From CAJWKT01 sp964465375 (GTDB lineage Bacteria; Pseudomonadota; Gammaproteobacteria; Steroidobacterales; Rariloculaceae), in NCBI GenBank assembly GCA_964465375.1, contig CAYXIJ010000003.1:1-64000 (forward strand): 64,000 nt of DNA, given 5' to 3'. The notes under the pieces were generated by a model. That model was not told the origin of the DNA and did no database searches. It saw nothing but the letters and a program-made list of their open reading frames with translations. Positions 7,401 to 15,682 of the stretch are shown here, piece by piece. Numbering within the stretch: position 1 is the first letter of the stretch; each line of letters opens with the position of its first letter. The translations under genes and the position numbers were made by a program.

Positions 7401-8084
7401 ATGGCACAAGATGCAATAGCGAGTACGGGTTACCAAGAAGTCGTTGCGGATTGGTCTGGGGACAGACAAGCATTCCAGGTTCCCTGGGGTAAGGCGATGA
7501 TGTGGATTTTTCTTCTAAGTGACGTTTTTATTTTTGGTTGTTTCTTAAGTGCATACATGGCGGTTCGTGTCGCCGCTGTTGATCCATGGCCCAATTCTGC
7601 AGAGGTATTTGCTCTGAGTTTTGGAGGGGAGCCAATCCCATTGATTCTGATCGCCATTATGACTTTCATATTGATTAGTTCGAGTGGCACGATGGCCATG
7701 GCAGTTAATTTTGCCTATCGGAAGGATCGCACTAAGACAGCCACCTTAATATTTATCACCGCGGTTTTCGGTGCAATGTTTGTTGGTATGCAGGTTTTCG
7801 AGTGGACAAAACTCATAGTGGAAGAGGGGGTTCGGCCTTGGGCGAACCCTATGGGAGCCGCCCAGTTTGGTTCCGTATTTTTTATGATCACCGGGTTCCA
7901 TGGCATGCATGTAACAATCGGAGTAATTTATTTACTTACTGTTGCGAGAAAGGTCATGCGTGGTGATTATGATAACCCTAAACCTGGAAAAGGTAGGTAT
8001 GAGCTTGTGGAGATTGCAGGCTTGTACTGGCACTTCGTAGATCTTGTTTGGGTTTTTATTTTCGCATTTTTCTATCTCTGGTAA
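7401..8084 (+). CDS. coxC: Cytochrome c oxidase subunit III, second tandem copy
   Basis: The 227-residue protein has five predicted helices and the canonical motifs T-G-F-H-G-M-H-V and Y-W-H-F-V-D-L-V-W. It starts 15 bp after the preceding subunit III gene. Length and helix count match the short subunit III of caa3-type oxidases rather than the seven-helix mitochondrial form. It would sit beside subunit I in the inner membrane. The assignment to the COX3 family is secure; which of the two copies is indispensable cannot be told. Confidence 0.95.
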   Translation: MAQDAIASTGYQEVVADWSGDRQAFQVPWGKAMMWIFLLSDVFIFGCFLSAYMAVRVAAVDPWPNSAEVFALSFGGEPIPLILIAIMTFILISSSGTMAMAVNFAYRKDRTKTATLIFITAVFGAMFVGMQVFEWTKLIVEEGVRPWANPMGAAQFGSVFFMITGFHGMHVTIGVIYLLTVARKVMRGDYDNPKPGKGRYELVEIAGLYWHFVDLVWVFIFAFFYLW

Positions 8085-8108
8085 AGACAACTTTAGGAAG
8101 AGGGAGTT

Positions 8109-8450
8109 ATGGCAACAGCGGAAGGACAGCAACACCCGATTAGTGTTTATTTTTGGGTTTGGGGGCTATTATTTGTTCTCAGCTTATTTTCCTACATGGT
8201 GGATTATTTTCAGTTTCAGGGTATGCTCAGATGGACCTTAATTATTGTTTTTATGTTGCTGAAAGCAGGTCTTATCGTAAGTATATTTATGCATATGATC
8301 TGGGAGCGCCTTGCGTTGATGTATGCCATTCTTTTGCCGCCACTTCTTTTGCTGGTTCTTGTTGGTATCGCTGCGGGTGAGTCTGACTATACGTTTTTAA
8401 CCAGGCTTGTTTTTTTTGATGAGGTGACTGAGTTTACAGGGCATCATTAG
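8109..8450 (+). CDS. Cytochrome c oxidase subunit IV (prokaryotic COX4)
   Basis: This 113-residue, three-helix protein has the prokaryotic COX4 pattern: a first helix after H-P-I-S-V-Y-F-W-V-W, then L-L-K-A-G-L-I-V-S-I-F-M-H-M in the second. Such small subunits assist assembly or stability of CuB in quinol and cytochrome c oxidases. It follows the second subunit III gene by 24 bp, behind an AGAGGGAG ribosome site, and closes the structural oxidase operon. The W-E-R-L segment after helix 2 is also conserved in the family. Confidence 0.92.
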   Translation: MATAEGQQHPISVYFWVWGLLFVLSLFSYMVDYFQFQGMLRWTLIIVFMLLKAGLIVSIFMHMIWERLALMYAILLPPLLLLVLVGIAAGESDYTFLTRLVFFDEVTEFTGHH

Positions 8451-8576
8451 GGCACTGGTTCAGTTAAAGCGGGAAAATCTACCTGCAAATTGCAAAGACA
8501 GAAGTTCTCCTACAGATCTCTCGTGGATCAGTAGACTTTTTGTTGCCACTAGGAGCGCTGTGCATGGACAGCTCCG

Positions 8577-8885
8577 ATGAATTGGCTTCAGTTGGAGAGA
8601 GAGTTAAAAATTACTGATGATTCAAGAGTAAGAGCTATGCAATTATTTAGGCTATCCGTTGCACCTGTATTTTTTTTTCTGGCATTCATCAATGTCGGTT
8701 TTCAGGATCATACAGTGCACATGATGAGTGGGGCGTCTGTCACAATCTTAGGTTTTATCGTTTCTCCAGGCCTTGTTCAGATATTCACGAGCATGTGGCT
8801 GATGTACGCCTTGATGGGGGTTGCCCATCTGACACCTTGGGTTTCTCTATGTCGCTCTTCGGTTACTAGTGATTCCGAGTTCTAG
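8577..8885 (+). CDS. Small membrane protein of unknown function between oxidase and copper genes
   Basis: The 102-residue frame has two or three hydrophobic segments (about 21-41 and 52-84) with H-T-V-H-M-M and H-L-T-P between and after them, so metal or heme contact is possible but unproven. I do not recognise a family. The start is uncertain: the best ribosome site (AGGAG, 8551-8555) is ideally spaced for an ATG at 8564 in another frame, which yields only 17 codons. The ATG at 8577 or the one at 8637 would start this protein. Its position between coxIV and copA suggests a role in oxidase or copper assembly. Confidence 0.55.
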   Translation: MNWLQLERELKITDDSRVRAMQLFRLSVAPVFFFLAFINVGFQDHTVHMMSGASVTILGFIVSPGLVQIFTSMWLMYALMGVAHLTPWVSLCRSSVTSDSEF

Positions 8886-8996
8886 GGGTCATGCAAGACG
8901 TTTTTGAAACCCAGAACCTTAAGGGTGCTAGCCTCCAAAGGATTTTATGCGTAATCTAGGGCAGTTCCTGTTGTGAAGTAGGTATGTTCAAACTGC

Positions 8997-11279
8997 GTGT
9001 TATGCGGCGAAGAGCCTTTCTTGGTTACCACAACTATCCCTCCATCAACTACCTCTAATCAGTCCTCTGAGGTCATTAAGTTTGCTATTGACGGCATGAC
9101 TTGCGCCGCGTGCGCAGCGCGAGCTACCCGAGTGCTTCGTCGTGTACCAGGCGTGCTTGAGGCAAGCGTTAATTTTGCACTTGAGCGCGGGCAAGTCCGC
9201 ATAACCAAAGATGAGGTGAGTAGCAACCAGCTTAGTGATGTCATTCACAAGGCGGGGTTTGAATTTTCCCTAATACCAAAATCAACAAGTAAGTGGGCCG
9301 AAGAACGGAGGGTTGCTGCAGAAATCGAGTTGCGCCGCGACAGACTCAAACTTCGCATAGCTATTTGCCTTACAGCGCCGCTCATTCTTCAGCACATGGC
9401 ATTCTTAGCATTTGGTCCCGATGCGCATGTTATGCCTTTTTTAGAGGTTGCTTTAGCTACACCAGTACAATTTATTTTTGGTGCCCGTTTTTACCGCGCT
9501 GCAATTTCGGCTCTTCGGAGTCGTTCCGCCAACATGGATGTTTTGGTAGTTTTGGGTACTACTTCAGCCTATGGATACAGCTGGTATTTGATGGCAACCC
9601 TGGGTGATTCTGCCGCAGGGCAACTTTATTTTGAAGCTTCGGCTGTCATTATTACGCTAGTTATGATGGGTAAATATCTAGAGGCAAAGGCCAAAAGAGG
9701 TACTACTGAGGCAGTAATCAAGTTAATGGATTTGCGTCCGGAGCGGGCATGTATATCAAGGGAAGGTACTGAAGAGTGGATAGCAGTAGACAAGGTGCAG
9801 AGAGATGACCTGGTGATCGTACGGCCTGGTGAGCGCGTACCCATTGATGGAGATATTGCAGAAGGGGACAGTGATGTTGACGAGTCTTTGTTAACCGGTG
9901 AGAGTATGCCAATACCAAAGTATGAGGGAGAAAGGGTAATCGGGGGTTCAATTAACGGTTCTGGCTTACTCAAAATTCGTGCGACAGATGTTGGCGAGGA
10001 CGCTATGCTCGCCAAGATTGTTCATCTTGTAGAGAATGCCCAGTCAGGGAATGCACCAGTACAGCGCTTGGTCGACCAGGTTGCCCAAGTTTTTGTCCCT
10101 ATCGTAATCAGTGTAGCGATCGCAACAATTGTTCTATGGCTCAGCTTAACGGGTGAATTTGGCACCGGACTTATTGCAGCCGTTTCGGTGCTGGTCATTG
10201 CATGCCCCTGTGCACTCGGTCTTGCCACCCCAACCGCTATTGTAACTGGTACAGGCGCTGCTGCGCGGGCTGGGATTTTGATCAAAGATGTGGCGACACT
10301 CGGGCAGGCTTATAAGCTAGATACAGTGGTATTTGATAAAACTGGAACACTAACTCAGGGCAAACCCCTTGTTGTTTCTTTGGAAGCAATTCAGGGAGAT
10401 ACGAATTCATTGCTCGAGTTTGGTGCTGCGGTACAGCAGGGGAGCGAACACCCCATAGGGAAAGCATTTCTAGAGGCTGCCGAAGCTCAGTGTATTAATT
10501 TATCCGGGGTCAAAGATTTCAAGAGCATTACTGGCTTTGGTGTAGAGGGGCGGGTCTCTGGGAAACAAATCCTGGTTGGTAGTCGCTCCTGGCTCCGCCA
10601 GAGAGGTATTGATACCAAGCCGTGTGAAGTCATCGCAGATCTTTGGGAGTCCAGCGGCCGTACCGTGGCTTGGGTGGTTGTCAGTAACAGCTTACAGGGC
10701 GTCGTTGGTATTGAGGATCAATTACGGGAACCCTCGGTGGCCGCAGTTGCTCAACTTAAAGCGCTGAACATTAAAACTATCCTATACAGCGGCGATAGCG
10801 CTGCTGTTGCCCAACGGGTGGGTAGGCTCGTAAATATTGAAGAGGTGTGCGCTGGTATGCGACCGGAAGACAAAGTTCAGGGTATCGAGGGTTTACGCTC
10901 TAAAGGCCATCTGGTTGGCATGATCGGCGATGGCGTGAATGACGCACCTGCTTTGGCTGCCGCAGACGTAGGTATTGCAATTGGGAGTGGGACTGATGTC
11001 GCCATGGAGACAGCGGGCATTATACTAATCAGGCCCGATCCGCGGTTGGTTGCTGATGCCATCAGTATTAGCCGTTCTACTTGGCATAAGGTTTACCAGA
11101 ATTTGTTTTGGGCATTTGCTTATAATGTCGTGGGAATTCCGCTAGCTGCTATGGGGTACTTGAGTCCAATTCTTGCAGGAGCTGCCATGGCACTGAGTAG
11201 CGTTAGTGTTGTGAGTAATTCCCTGTTACTTAGGCGCTGGAAACCGAGGGCAATTTCTGGAATGGGATCTGAAGAATAA
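8997..11279 (+). CDS. copA: Copper(I)-translocating P1B-type ATPase
   Basis: The 760-residue pump moves Cu(I) out of the cytoplasm. There is one N-terminal heavy-metal-associated domain (G-M-T-C36-A-A-C39), then eight expected helices. The TGES actuator loop is at 300-303, the membrane C403-P-C405 metal site is intact, the phosphorylated aspartate is D447 in DKTGT, SEHPIG gives the nucleotide-domain HP, and GDGVND is present. The start is ambiguous: GTG at 8997 or TTG at 9021, the latter with GAAGAG upstream. It overlaps copZ by one base. Placed behind the caa3 genes, it may supply copper for CuA/CuB or detoxify the cytoplasm. Confidence 0.95.
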   Translation: MLCGEEPFLVTTTIPPSTTSNQSSEVIKFAIDGMTCAACAARATRVLRRVPGVLEASVNFALERGQVRITKDEVSSNQLSDVIHKAGFEFSLIPKSTSKWAEERRVAAEIELRRDRLKLRIAICLTAPLILQHMAFLAFGPDAHVMPFLEVALATPVQFIFGARFYRAAISALRSRSANMDVLVVLGTTSAYGYSWYLMATLGDSAAGQLYFEASAVIITLVMMGKYLEAKAKRGTTEAVIKLMDLRPERACISREGTEEWIAVDKVQRDDLVIVRPGERVPIDGDIAEGDSDVDESLLTGESMPIPKYEGERVIGGSINGSGLLKIRATDVGEDAMLAKIVHLVENAQSGNAPVQRLVDQVAQVFVPIVISVAIATIVLWLSLTGEFGTGLIAAVSVLVIACPCALGLATPTAIVTGTGAAARAGILIKDVATLGQAYKLDTVVFDKTGTLTQGKPLVVSLEAIQGDTNSLLEFGAAVQQGSEHPIGKAFLEAAEAQCINLSGVKDFKSITGFGVEGRVSGKQILVGSRSWLRQRGIDTKPCEVIADLWESSGRTVAWVVVSNSLQGVVGIEDQLREPSVAAVAQLKALNIKTILYSGDSAAVAQRVGRLVNIEEVCAGMRPEDKVQGIEGLRSKGHLVGMIGDGVNDAPALAAADVGIAIGSGTDVAMETAGIILIRPDPRLVADAISISRSTWHKVYQNLFWAFAYNVVGIPLAAMGYLSPILAGAAMALSSVSVVSNSLLLRRWKPRAISGMGSEE

Positions 11280-11488
11280 TGGCTGACGTTACTTTTGCTG
11301 TGGGTGGTATGGTATGTGAGGGCTGTGTAGGAAGCGTTCAGAGAGCGGTAAAATCGCATGATGGGGTTGAGAGTGCGCGTGCTTCTCTTGAGAAAGCTAA
11401 TGTACAGATTACCTATGATCCGAGTGCTGTTGATCTGGATACATTGACAGGTGCTATACAAGAGGCAGGTTTTGATATTGTTTTATAG
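11279..11488 (+). CDS. copZ: CopZ-like copper chaperone
   Basis: The 69-residue protein is a single heavy-metal-associated domain with the metal site G-M-V-C-E-G-C near residue 10 and the closing phrase I-Q-E-A-G-F-D. It starts at the last base of the copA stop codon (TAATG), so the two are translationally coupled. CopZ-type proteins carry Cu(I) in the cytoplasm and dock with CopA. The site has C-E-G-C where the CopA domain has C-A-A-C. Mercury or zinc binding is a less likely alternative. Confidence 0.9.
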   Translation: MADVTFAVGGMVCEGCVGSVQRAVKSHDGVESARASLEKANVQITYDPSAVDLDTLTGAIQEAGFDIVL

Positions 11489-11601
11489 GCTTGCAATAAA
11501 CTGTGTATGTAACTACAGATTCATTAAGATTTAGTATACTAATTTATCGAATTTATTCAGCTGTGTTATTGCTGGGGACATAAATTTGTTAAGGGGAAAA
11601 T

Positions 11602-12186
11602 ATGAATAACAAGATCGTGCTTTCTATGCTGCTTGCTGTTATCAGCTTAGCGTTTAACTTGGGGTTTGCTGATCCTGCAACCTACAACATTGACCCAAGT
11701 CACACTTTTCCGGCATTTGAGGCGGACCATCAGGGCGGATTATCCATTTGGCGGGGAAAGATTAATCAAAGTTCGGGTACGGTTGTTCTGGATAAAGAGG
11801 CCGAGACAGGCACCATAGATGTCGTGTTTGAGATGGCCTCTATAGATTTTGGTCATGACGGGATGAATCAAATGGCAACGGAAAACATTTTGCATGTAGA
11901 TGAATTTCCAACTGCCGATTACCAGGGCAGCTTGGTCAATTTTGAGGATGGGGCCCCTACAGGTGTTGAGGGTACTTTAACTATGCATGGCGTGAGTCGA
12001 CCCGTGAACCTAGTGATTAACCATTTTCAATGTCAGCCGCATTTCAGGAGTGGCAGGGAAGTCTGTGGTGCTGATGCAGAAGCTACAATTAATCGTGCTG
12101 ATTTTGGTGTGGATTTTGATCTGGATCTCGGTTTTTTCCCAGAAGTGAAACTTCTGATTACTGTAGAGGCTCAAATTGCAGAATAA
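11602..12186 (+). CDS. Secreted YceI-family lipid-binding protein
   Basis: The 194-residue protein has a cleavable signal peptide (about 1-23, ending G-F-A) and the full YceI domain, opening with Y-N-I-D-P-S-H-T and containing a T-M-H-G-V-S-R-P-V segment. YceI proteins are periplasmic beta-barrels that bind isoprenoid chains such as polyprenyl or quinone-like lipids. A pair of cysteines flanks H-F-R-S-G-R-E-V and may form a disulfide. An AGGGGAAA ribosome site precedes the ATG, and a TATACT at 11535-11540 could be a -10 element. Its location after the respiratory genes hints at quinone handling, but this is inference. Confidence 0.92.
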   Translation: MNNKIVLSMLLAVISLAFNLGFADPATYNIDPSHTFPAFEADHQGGLSIWRGKINQSSGTVVLDKEAETGTIDVVFEMASIDFGHDGMNQMATENILHVDEFPTADYQGSLVNFEDGAPTGVEGTLTMHGVSRPVNLVINHFQCQPHFRSGREVCGADAEATINRADFGVDFDLDLGFFPEVKLLITVEAQIAE

Positions 12187-12325
12187 AAATTCAATGAGGT
12201 ACCGCCAGCGCGAGGAGGATATAAGTAAGTTCATCTATGAACGATGATTAGCAAGACTGTAAACCGAAGGGGCGACTAACCGGATTAGGCATCCTTTTCA
12301 TTGCCAGGTATCAGGAGTATGGTTA

Positions 12326-12658
12326 TTAACTTATTTTCATTCCAGGTACAGCACCTGAATCTGGACTTAATAGGAAAATATCTTTTCCACCTGGGCCGGC
12401 CGCTAATATCATGCCTTGAGAAACCCCAAAACGCATTTTTCTCGGCTTTAGGTTTGCAACAACTACAATAAGCTTCCCTTGAAGCTCTTTAGGTTCGTAC
12501 GCTGTTCGTATGCCTGCTAAAATTTCTCGTTGCTCACCACCTAAATCAACAAGAAGTTTTAGTAATCTGTCAGCTCCTTCTATGTAGCTGGCTTCGCTTA
12601 TCTGCCCAACTCGAAGGTCAACTTTGGAGAATTCTTCAATTTCAATTTCATCTTTCAT
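12326..12658 (-). CDS. Methionyl-tRNA synthetase C-terminal tRNA-binding domain as a separate gene
   Basis: The 110-residue protein is the EMAP-II/Trbp111-like OB-fold domain that most gammaproteobacterial MetG proteins carry at their C-terminus. It shows F-S-K-V-D-L-R-V-G, then N-L-K-P-R-K-M-R-F-G-V-S-Q-G-M and the F-L-L-S-P-D ending. It dimerises and binds tRNA nonspecifically. It begins two bases after the TAG of the catalytic gene, in another frame, with no clear Shine-Dalgarno site, so translation is probably coupled. Either metG is genuinely split into alpha and beta genes, or a frameshift broke one gene. Confidence 0.92.
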   Translation of the reverse strand: MKDEIEIEEFSKVDLRVGQISEASYIEGADRLLKLLVDLGGEQREILAGIRTAYEPKELQGKLIVVVANLKPRKMRFGVSQGMILAAGPGGKDIFLLSPDSGAVPGMKIS

Positions 12659-12660
12659 TG

Positions 12661-14319
12661 CTATTGGTCGGTAGGTGATTGGCTTAAAGATTCAGTTACT
12701 ATGGCTTCAATCTGGTCACTTTCAATGCGTTGCATTAGGCTTTTGAATGGCTCAATAGTATGGTCAAGTAATGGGGATTTTGTATCTTCCCATATCAATG
12801 GCTTGATATTGAGAAATGCCTCTACTTTTTCTGCTAATAATGGCAAAACTGGCTTGAGATAAATAACTAATAGACGAAAAAAGTTTAATCCAAGCGAACA
12901 GATTCCAATGACCTCTTCATATTCATCTGGTTGTTTCGCCTTTATCCATGGTTTTTGCTCATCAATATATTGGTTAGCGCGATCTGCTAGCGCCATGATG
13001 GCCCTAATATTTTGTGCATAATTTCTTTTTTCGTAATTAATGCTGATCTCATTTCCAGCTTCCAAGAATTCACTGAATAGCTTCTCGTCCACCAAGTCTG
13101 CAGCCATCTTTCCGTTATTCAATCTGTGGATAAAGCCTGCACAGCGGCTGGCGATATTGACAAGCTTCCCAACAAGGTCTGAATTCACACGAGCTAAAAA
13201 ATCTTCTAGGTTGAGATCAATATCATCCGCACTTGGGCCTAGCTTTCCTGCGTAGTAGTAGCGTAGGAAGTCAGGATCTAAGTGCTTAGCAAAAGTTTGT
13301 GCAGTTATAAAGGTCCCCCTGGATTTTGACATTTTTTTCCCATCTACAGTCAGAAATCCGTGCACAAACACGCCTGTGGGCTTTCGGTAGTTAGCGCCAC
13401 TTAACACAGAGGGCCAAAAGAGAGTATGAAAATAGACAATATCTTTGCCAATGAAATGATATAGCTCGGCGTCGCTTTCTTTTTCCCAGAACGTATCAAA
13501 GTCCAGCTCAGATTTCCGGCAAAGATTGAGGAAGCTCGCCATGTAGCCTATGGTGGCATCAAACCAAACATAGAAATATTTACCTGGATTATCCGGAATC
13601 TCGAATCCGAAATAAGGTTCGTCGCGAGAAATATCCCAGTCCCTAAGTCCTGCCTCGAACCACTCTTCCAGCTTGCGCACCATGGCAGCGTCTACATGAG
13701 CGGGGACCCAGGCCCGAAGTTCGGACTCAAATTTTTGCAAACGAAAGAAAAAATGCTCAGATTCACGAACCGTGGGTGTAGTCCCTGAGATCACGGAGAT
13801 CGGGTTTTTTAGTTCTATAGGGGTATAGGTGGCACCACAGTTTTCGCAGGAGTCCCCATATTGGTCTGGAGTTTGGCAATTTGGGCATTGACCACGAACG
13901 TAACGATCAGGTAGGAACATCTTCCTAGTTTCATCATAAGCCTGTTTAATTGTCTGGCGGCTGATATAACCACCGGAAAGAAGGCGATTGTAGATCAGTT
14001 CCGTTAATTCCCGATTTTCTGTCGCATGGGTATGTAGATAATTATCCACACTAATATTAAAGGTTGTGAAATCCTGACGATGATCTTTGCTGATTCTTTC
14101 AATAAGGAGTTCCGGGGGGATATTAAGTTCTTCCGCGCGCAACATTGTTGGCGTACCGTGAGCATCACTAGCACACACATAAATACACTCGTGGCCTTGC
14201 ATGCGCTGAAAGCGCACCCAAATATCTGTTTGTATATATTCCACTAAGTGTCCGATATGCAAAGAATTATTTGCGTAAGGTAGGGCACTAGTTACGAGAA
14301 TTTTTCGTCGTTTAGTCAA
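12661..14319 (-). CDS. metG: Methionyl-tRNA synthetase, catalytic part
   Basis: This 552-residue class I synthetase attaches methionine to its tRNA. The HIGH motif (L-H-I-G-H) lies near residue 21. A four-cysteine zinc knuckle (C-P-N-C and C-E-N-C) lies near 145-160, and K-M-S-K-S near 330. The alpha-helical anticodon-binding domain fills the C-terminus. The usual E. coli protein is about 677 residues; the missing C-terminal domain is encoded immediately downstream as its own gene. It is divergent from apbC, an arrangement common in gammaproteobacteria. Confidence 0.97.
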   Translation of the reverse strand: MTKRRKILVTSALPYANNSLHIGHLVEYIQTDIWVRFQRMQGHECIYVCASDAHGTPTMLRAEELNIPPELLIERISKDHRQDFTTFNISVDNYLHTHATENRELTELIYNRLLSGGYISRQTIKQAYDETRKMFLPDRYVRGQCPNCQTPDQYGDSCENCGATYTPIELKNPISVISGTTPTVRESEHFFFRLQKFESELRAWVPAHVDAAMVRKLEEWFEAGLRDWDISRDEPYFGFEIPDNPGKYFYVWFDATIGYMASFLNLCRKSELDFDTFWEKESDAELYHFIGKDIVYFHTLFWPSVLSGANYRKPTGVFVHGFLTVDGKKMSKSRGTFITAQTFAKHLDPDFLRYYYAGKLGPSADDIDLNLEDFLARVNSDLVGKLVNIASRCAGFIHRLNNGKMAADLVDEKLFSEFLEAGNEISINYEKRNYAQNIRAIMALADRANQYIDEQKPWIKAKQPDEYEEVIGICSLGLNFFRLLVIYLKPVLPLLAEKVEAFLNIKPLIWEDTKSPLLDHTIEPFKSLMQRIESDQIEAIVTESLSQSPTDQ

Positions 14320-14549
14320 TCTTGGGTTCCTACTGTTCGCTCACAATTACTCCACATTTTCCACTTGGCATTTGGTGGAATGGTGTATGTAGCAGCAGCT
14401 ACCCATTATGCCACTGTATAGGGAATCTACGCGACGCCTTTATGCTGATCCAATTGGCCTTTTCCTCAGGTTATTAGGTCACAAAAAATAATTATGGTTC
14501 TTTCTTTATCAAGTTGCTAACAGCACAGTTTGTATTTTTAACAATGAGG

Positions 14550-14555
14550 TACAAT
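14550..14555 (+). promoter_or_regulatory. Candidate -10 element for apbC
   Basis: TACAAT at 14550-14555 lies 30 bp ahead of the apbC ATG in the 265-bp divergent metG/apbC region. No convincing -35 is seen at the right spacing. Nothing else is recognised in this gap. Confidence 0.3.
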
Positions 14556-14584
14556 CTCGCCCCGTTAGGAACAGGAATTGCAGA

Positions 14585-15682
14585 ATGAAAGATCAGTTTG
14601 TTGGCGCACTGCGGGATCATCTGAACGCATTTGAAATTCCCTACACGGGAAGGTTGATGGGAAATAACGGAGCTCAGTTTGAGATCGATGCAGATAAGAA
14701 TGGATATCACGTCAGGGTCCAGCTCGGTTTTCCGGTCACCCACAGTAGGCCGACCCTAACAGAAGCACTGATTGCCCATTGTGAAACCCTGAAATCCTCG
14801 GAGTCCATTGAATTTAGTATTACTTGGTCTGTTGAAGCTCATTCAGTACAGCAGGGCCTTAAGCCCCTTGAGGGTGTAAGTAACTTAATAGCTGTAGCTT
14901 CCGGAAAAGGTGGCGTCGGAAAATCTACGGTTACTGCCAATATAGGCCTCGCGTTGGTAGCCGAAGGTGCCCAGGTGGGTATTTTAGATGCAGATATCTA
15001 TGGTCCAAGTCAGCCACGAATGCTTGGCTTGATGGGCAAGCGTCCAAATACCACTGATGGCAAAAATCTGGAGCCTTTGGTGGCATACGGGATTAAAGCA
15101 ATGTCAATTGGTTTTCTCGTTGATGAGAGACAGCCGATGGCATGGCGGGGACCTATGGTGACATCTGCTTTGAATCAGCTTCTTACCCAAACCCTGTGGT
15201 CTGAGCTTGATTACTTGTTGGTGGATATGCCTCCGGGAACGGGAGACATTCAGCTTACACTTTCGCAACAAGTACCCGTTAGTGGTGCTCTGATAGTTAC
15301 GACACCTCAGGACATTGCGTTAGCAGATGCCAGAAAAGGACTCGAAATGTTTCAAAAGGTAAATGTTCCAGTTCTCGGGGTTATAGAAAACATGAGTACT
15401 CATGCCTGCTCTAATTGTGGTCATGAGGAATCTATTTTTGGCAGGGAAGGTGGCGATCATCTTGCCAATGAATATGATTTGCCATTTCTTGGTACGTTAC
15501 CGTTGGATAGACGTATTCGTGAGGAAACAGATCGGGGTGAGCCTAGTGTTGTGGCCGATCCGACCGGCAGCATTGCAAGTGCTTACCGTGCCATTGCTTT
15601 GCGTGCAGTGGGCGAACTCGCCGCAGGCGGAAAAGATTACAGTCGACTATTTCCTAAGATTACTGTCGAGGAGGATTCGTGA
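14585..15682 (+). CDS. apbC: Iron-sulfur cluster carrier ATPase ApbC/Mrp
   Basis: The 365-residue cytoplasmic P-loop ATPase carries and transfers Fe-S clusters to apoproteins. Residues 1-90 resemble a shortened MIP18/DUF59-like domain. The deviant Walker A S-G-K-G-G-V-G-K-S-T lies near 106-115, D-M-P-P-G-T-G-D is the switch region, and C-S-N-C-G-H near 273 holds the bridging cluster between two monomers. The 3' end overlaps dcd by 4 bp. The cluster carrier is housekeeping; its next-door relation with metG and dcd is typical of gammaproteobacteria. Confidence 0.96.
   Translation: MKDQFVGALRDHLNAFEIPYTGRLMGNNGAQFEIDADKNGYHVRVQLGFPVTHSRPTLTEALIAHCETLKSSESIEFSITWSVEAHSVQQGLKPLEGVSNLIAVASGKGGVGKSTVTANIGLALVAEGAQVGILDADIYGPSQPRMLGLMGKRPNTTDGKNLEPLVAYGIKAMSIGFLVDERQPMAWRGPMVTSALNQLLTQTLWSELDYLLVDMPPGTGDIQLTLSQQVPVSGALIVTTPQDIALADARKGLEMFQKVNVPVLGVIENMSTHACSNCGHEESIFGREGGDHLANEYDLPFLGTLPLDRRIREETDRGEPSVVADPTGSIASAYRAIALRAVGELAAGGKDYSRLFPKITVEEDS

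Noticed and set aside
8886..8996. Possible CueR/MerR-type operator before copA
   Set aside because: Only an 8-bp palindrome CCTTAAGG (8917-8924) is seen; it does not match the ACCTTCC-N7-GGAAGGT arrangement expected for CueR.
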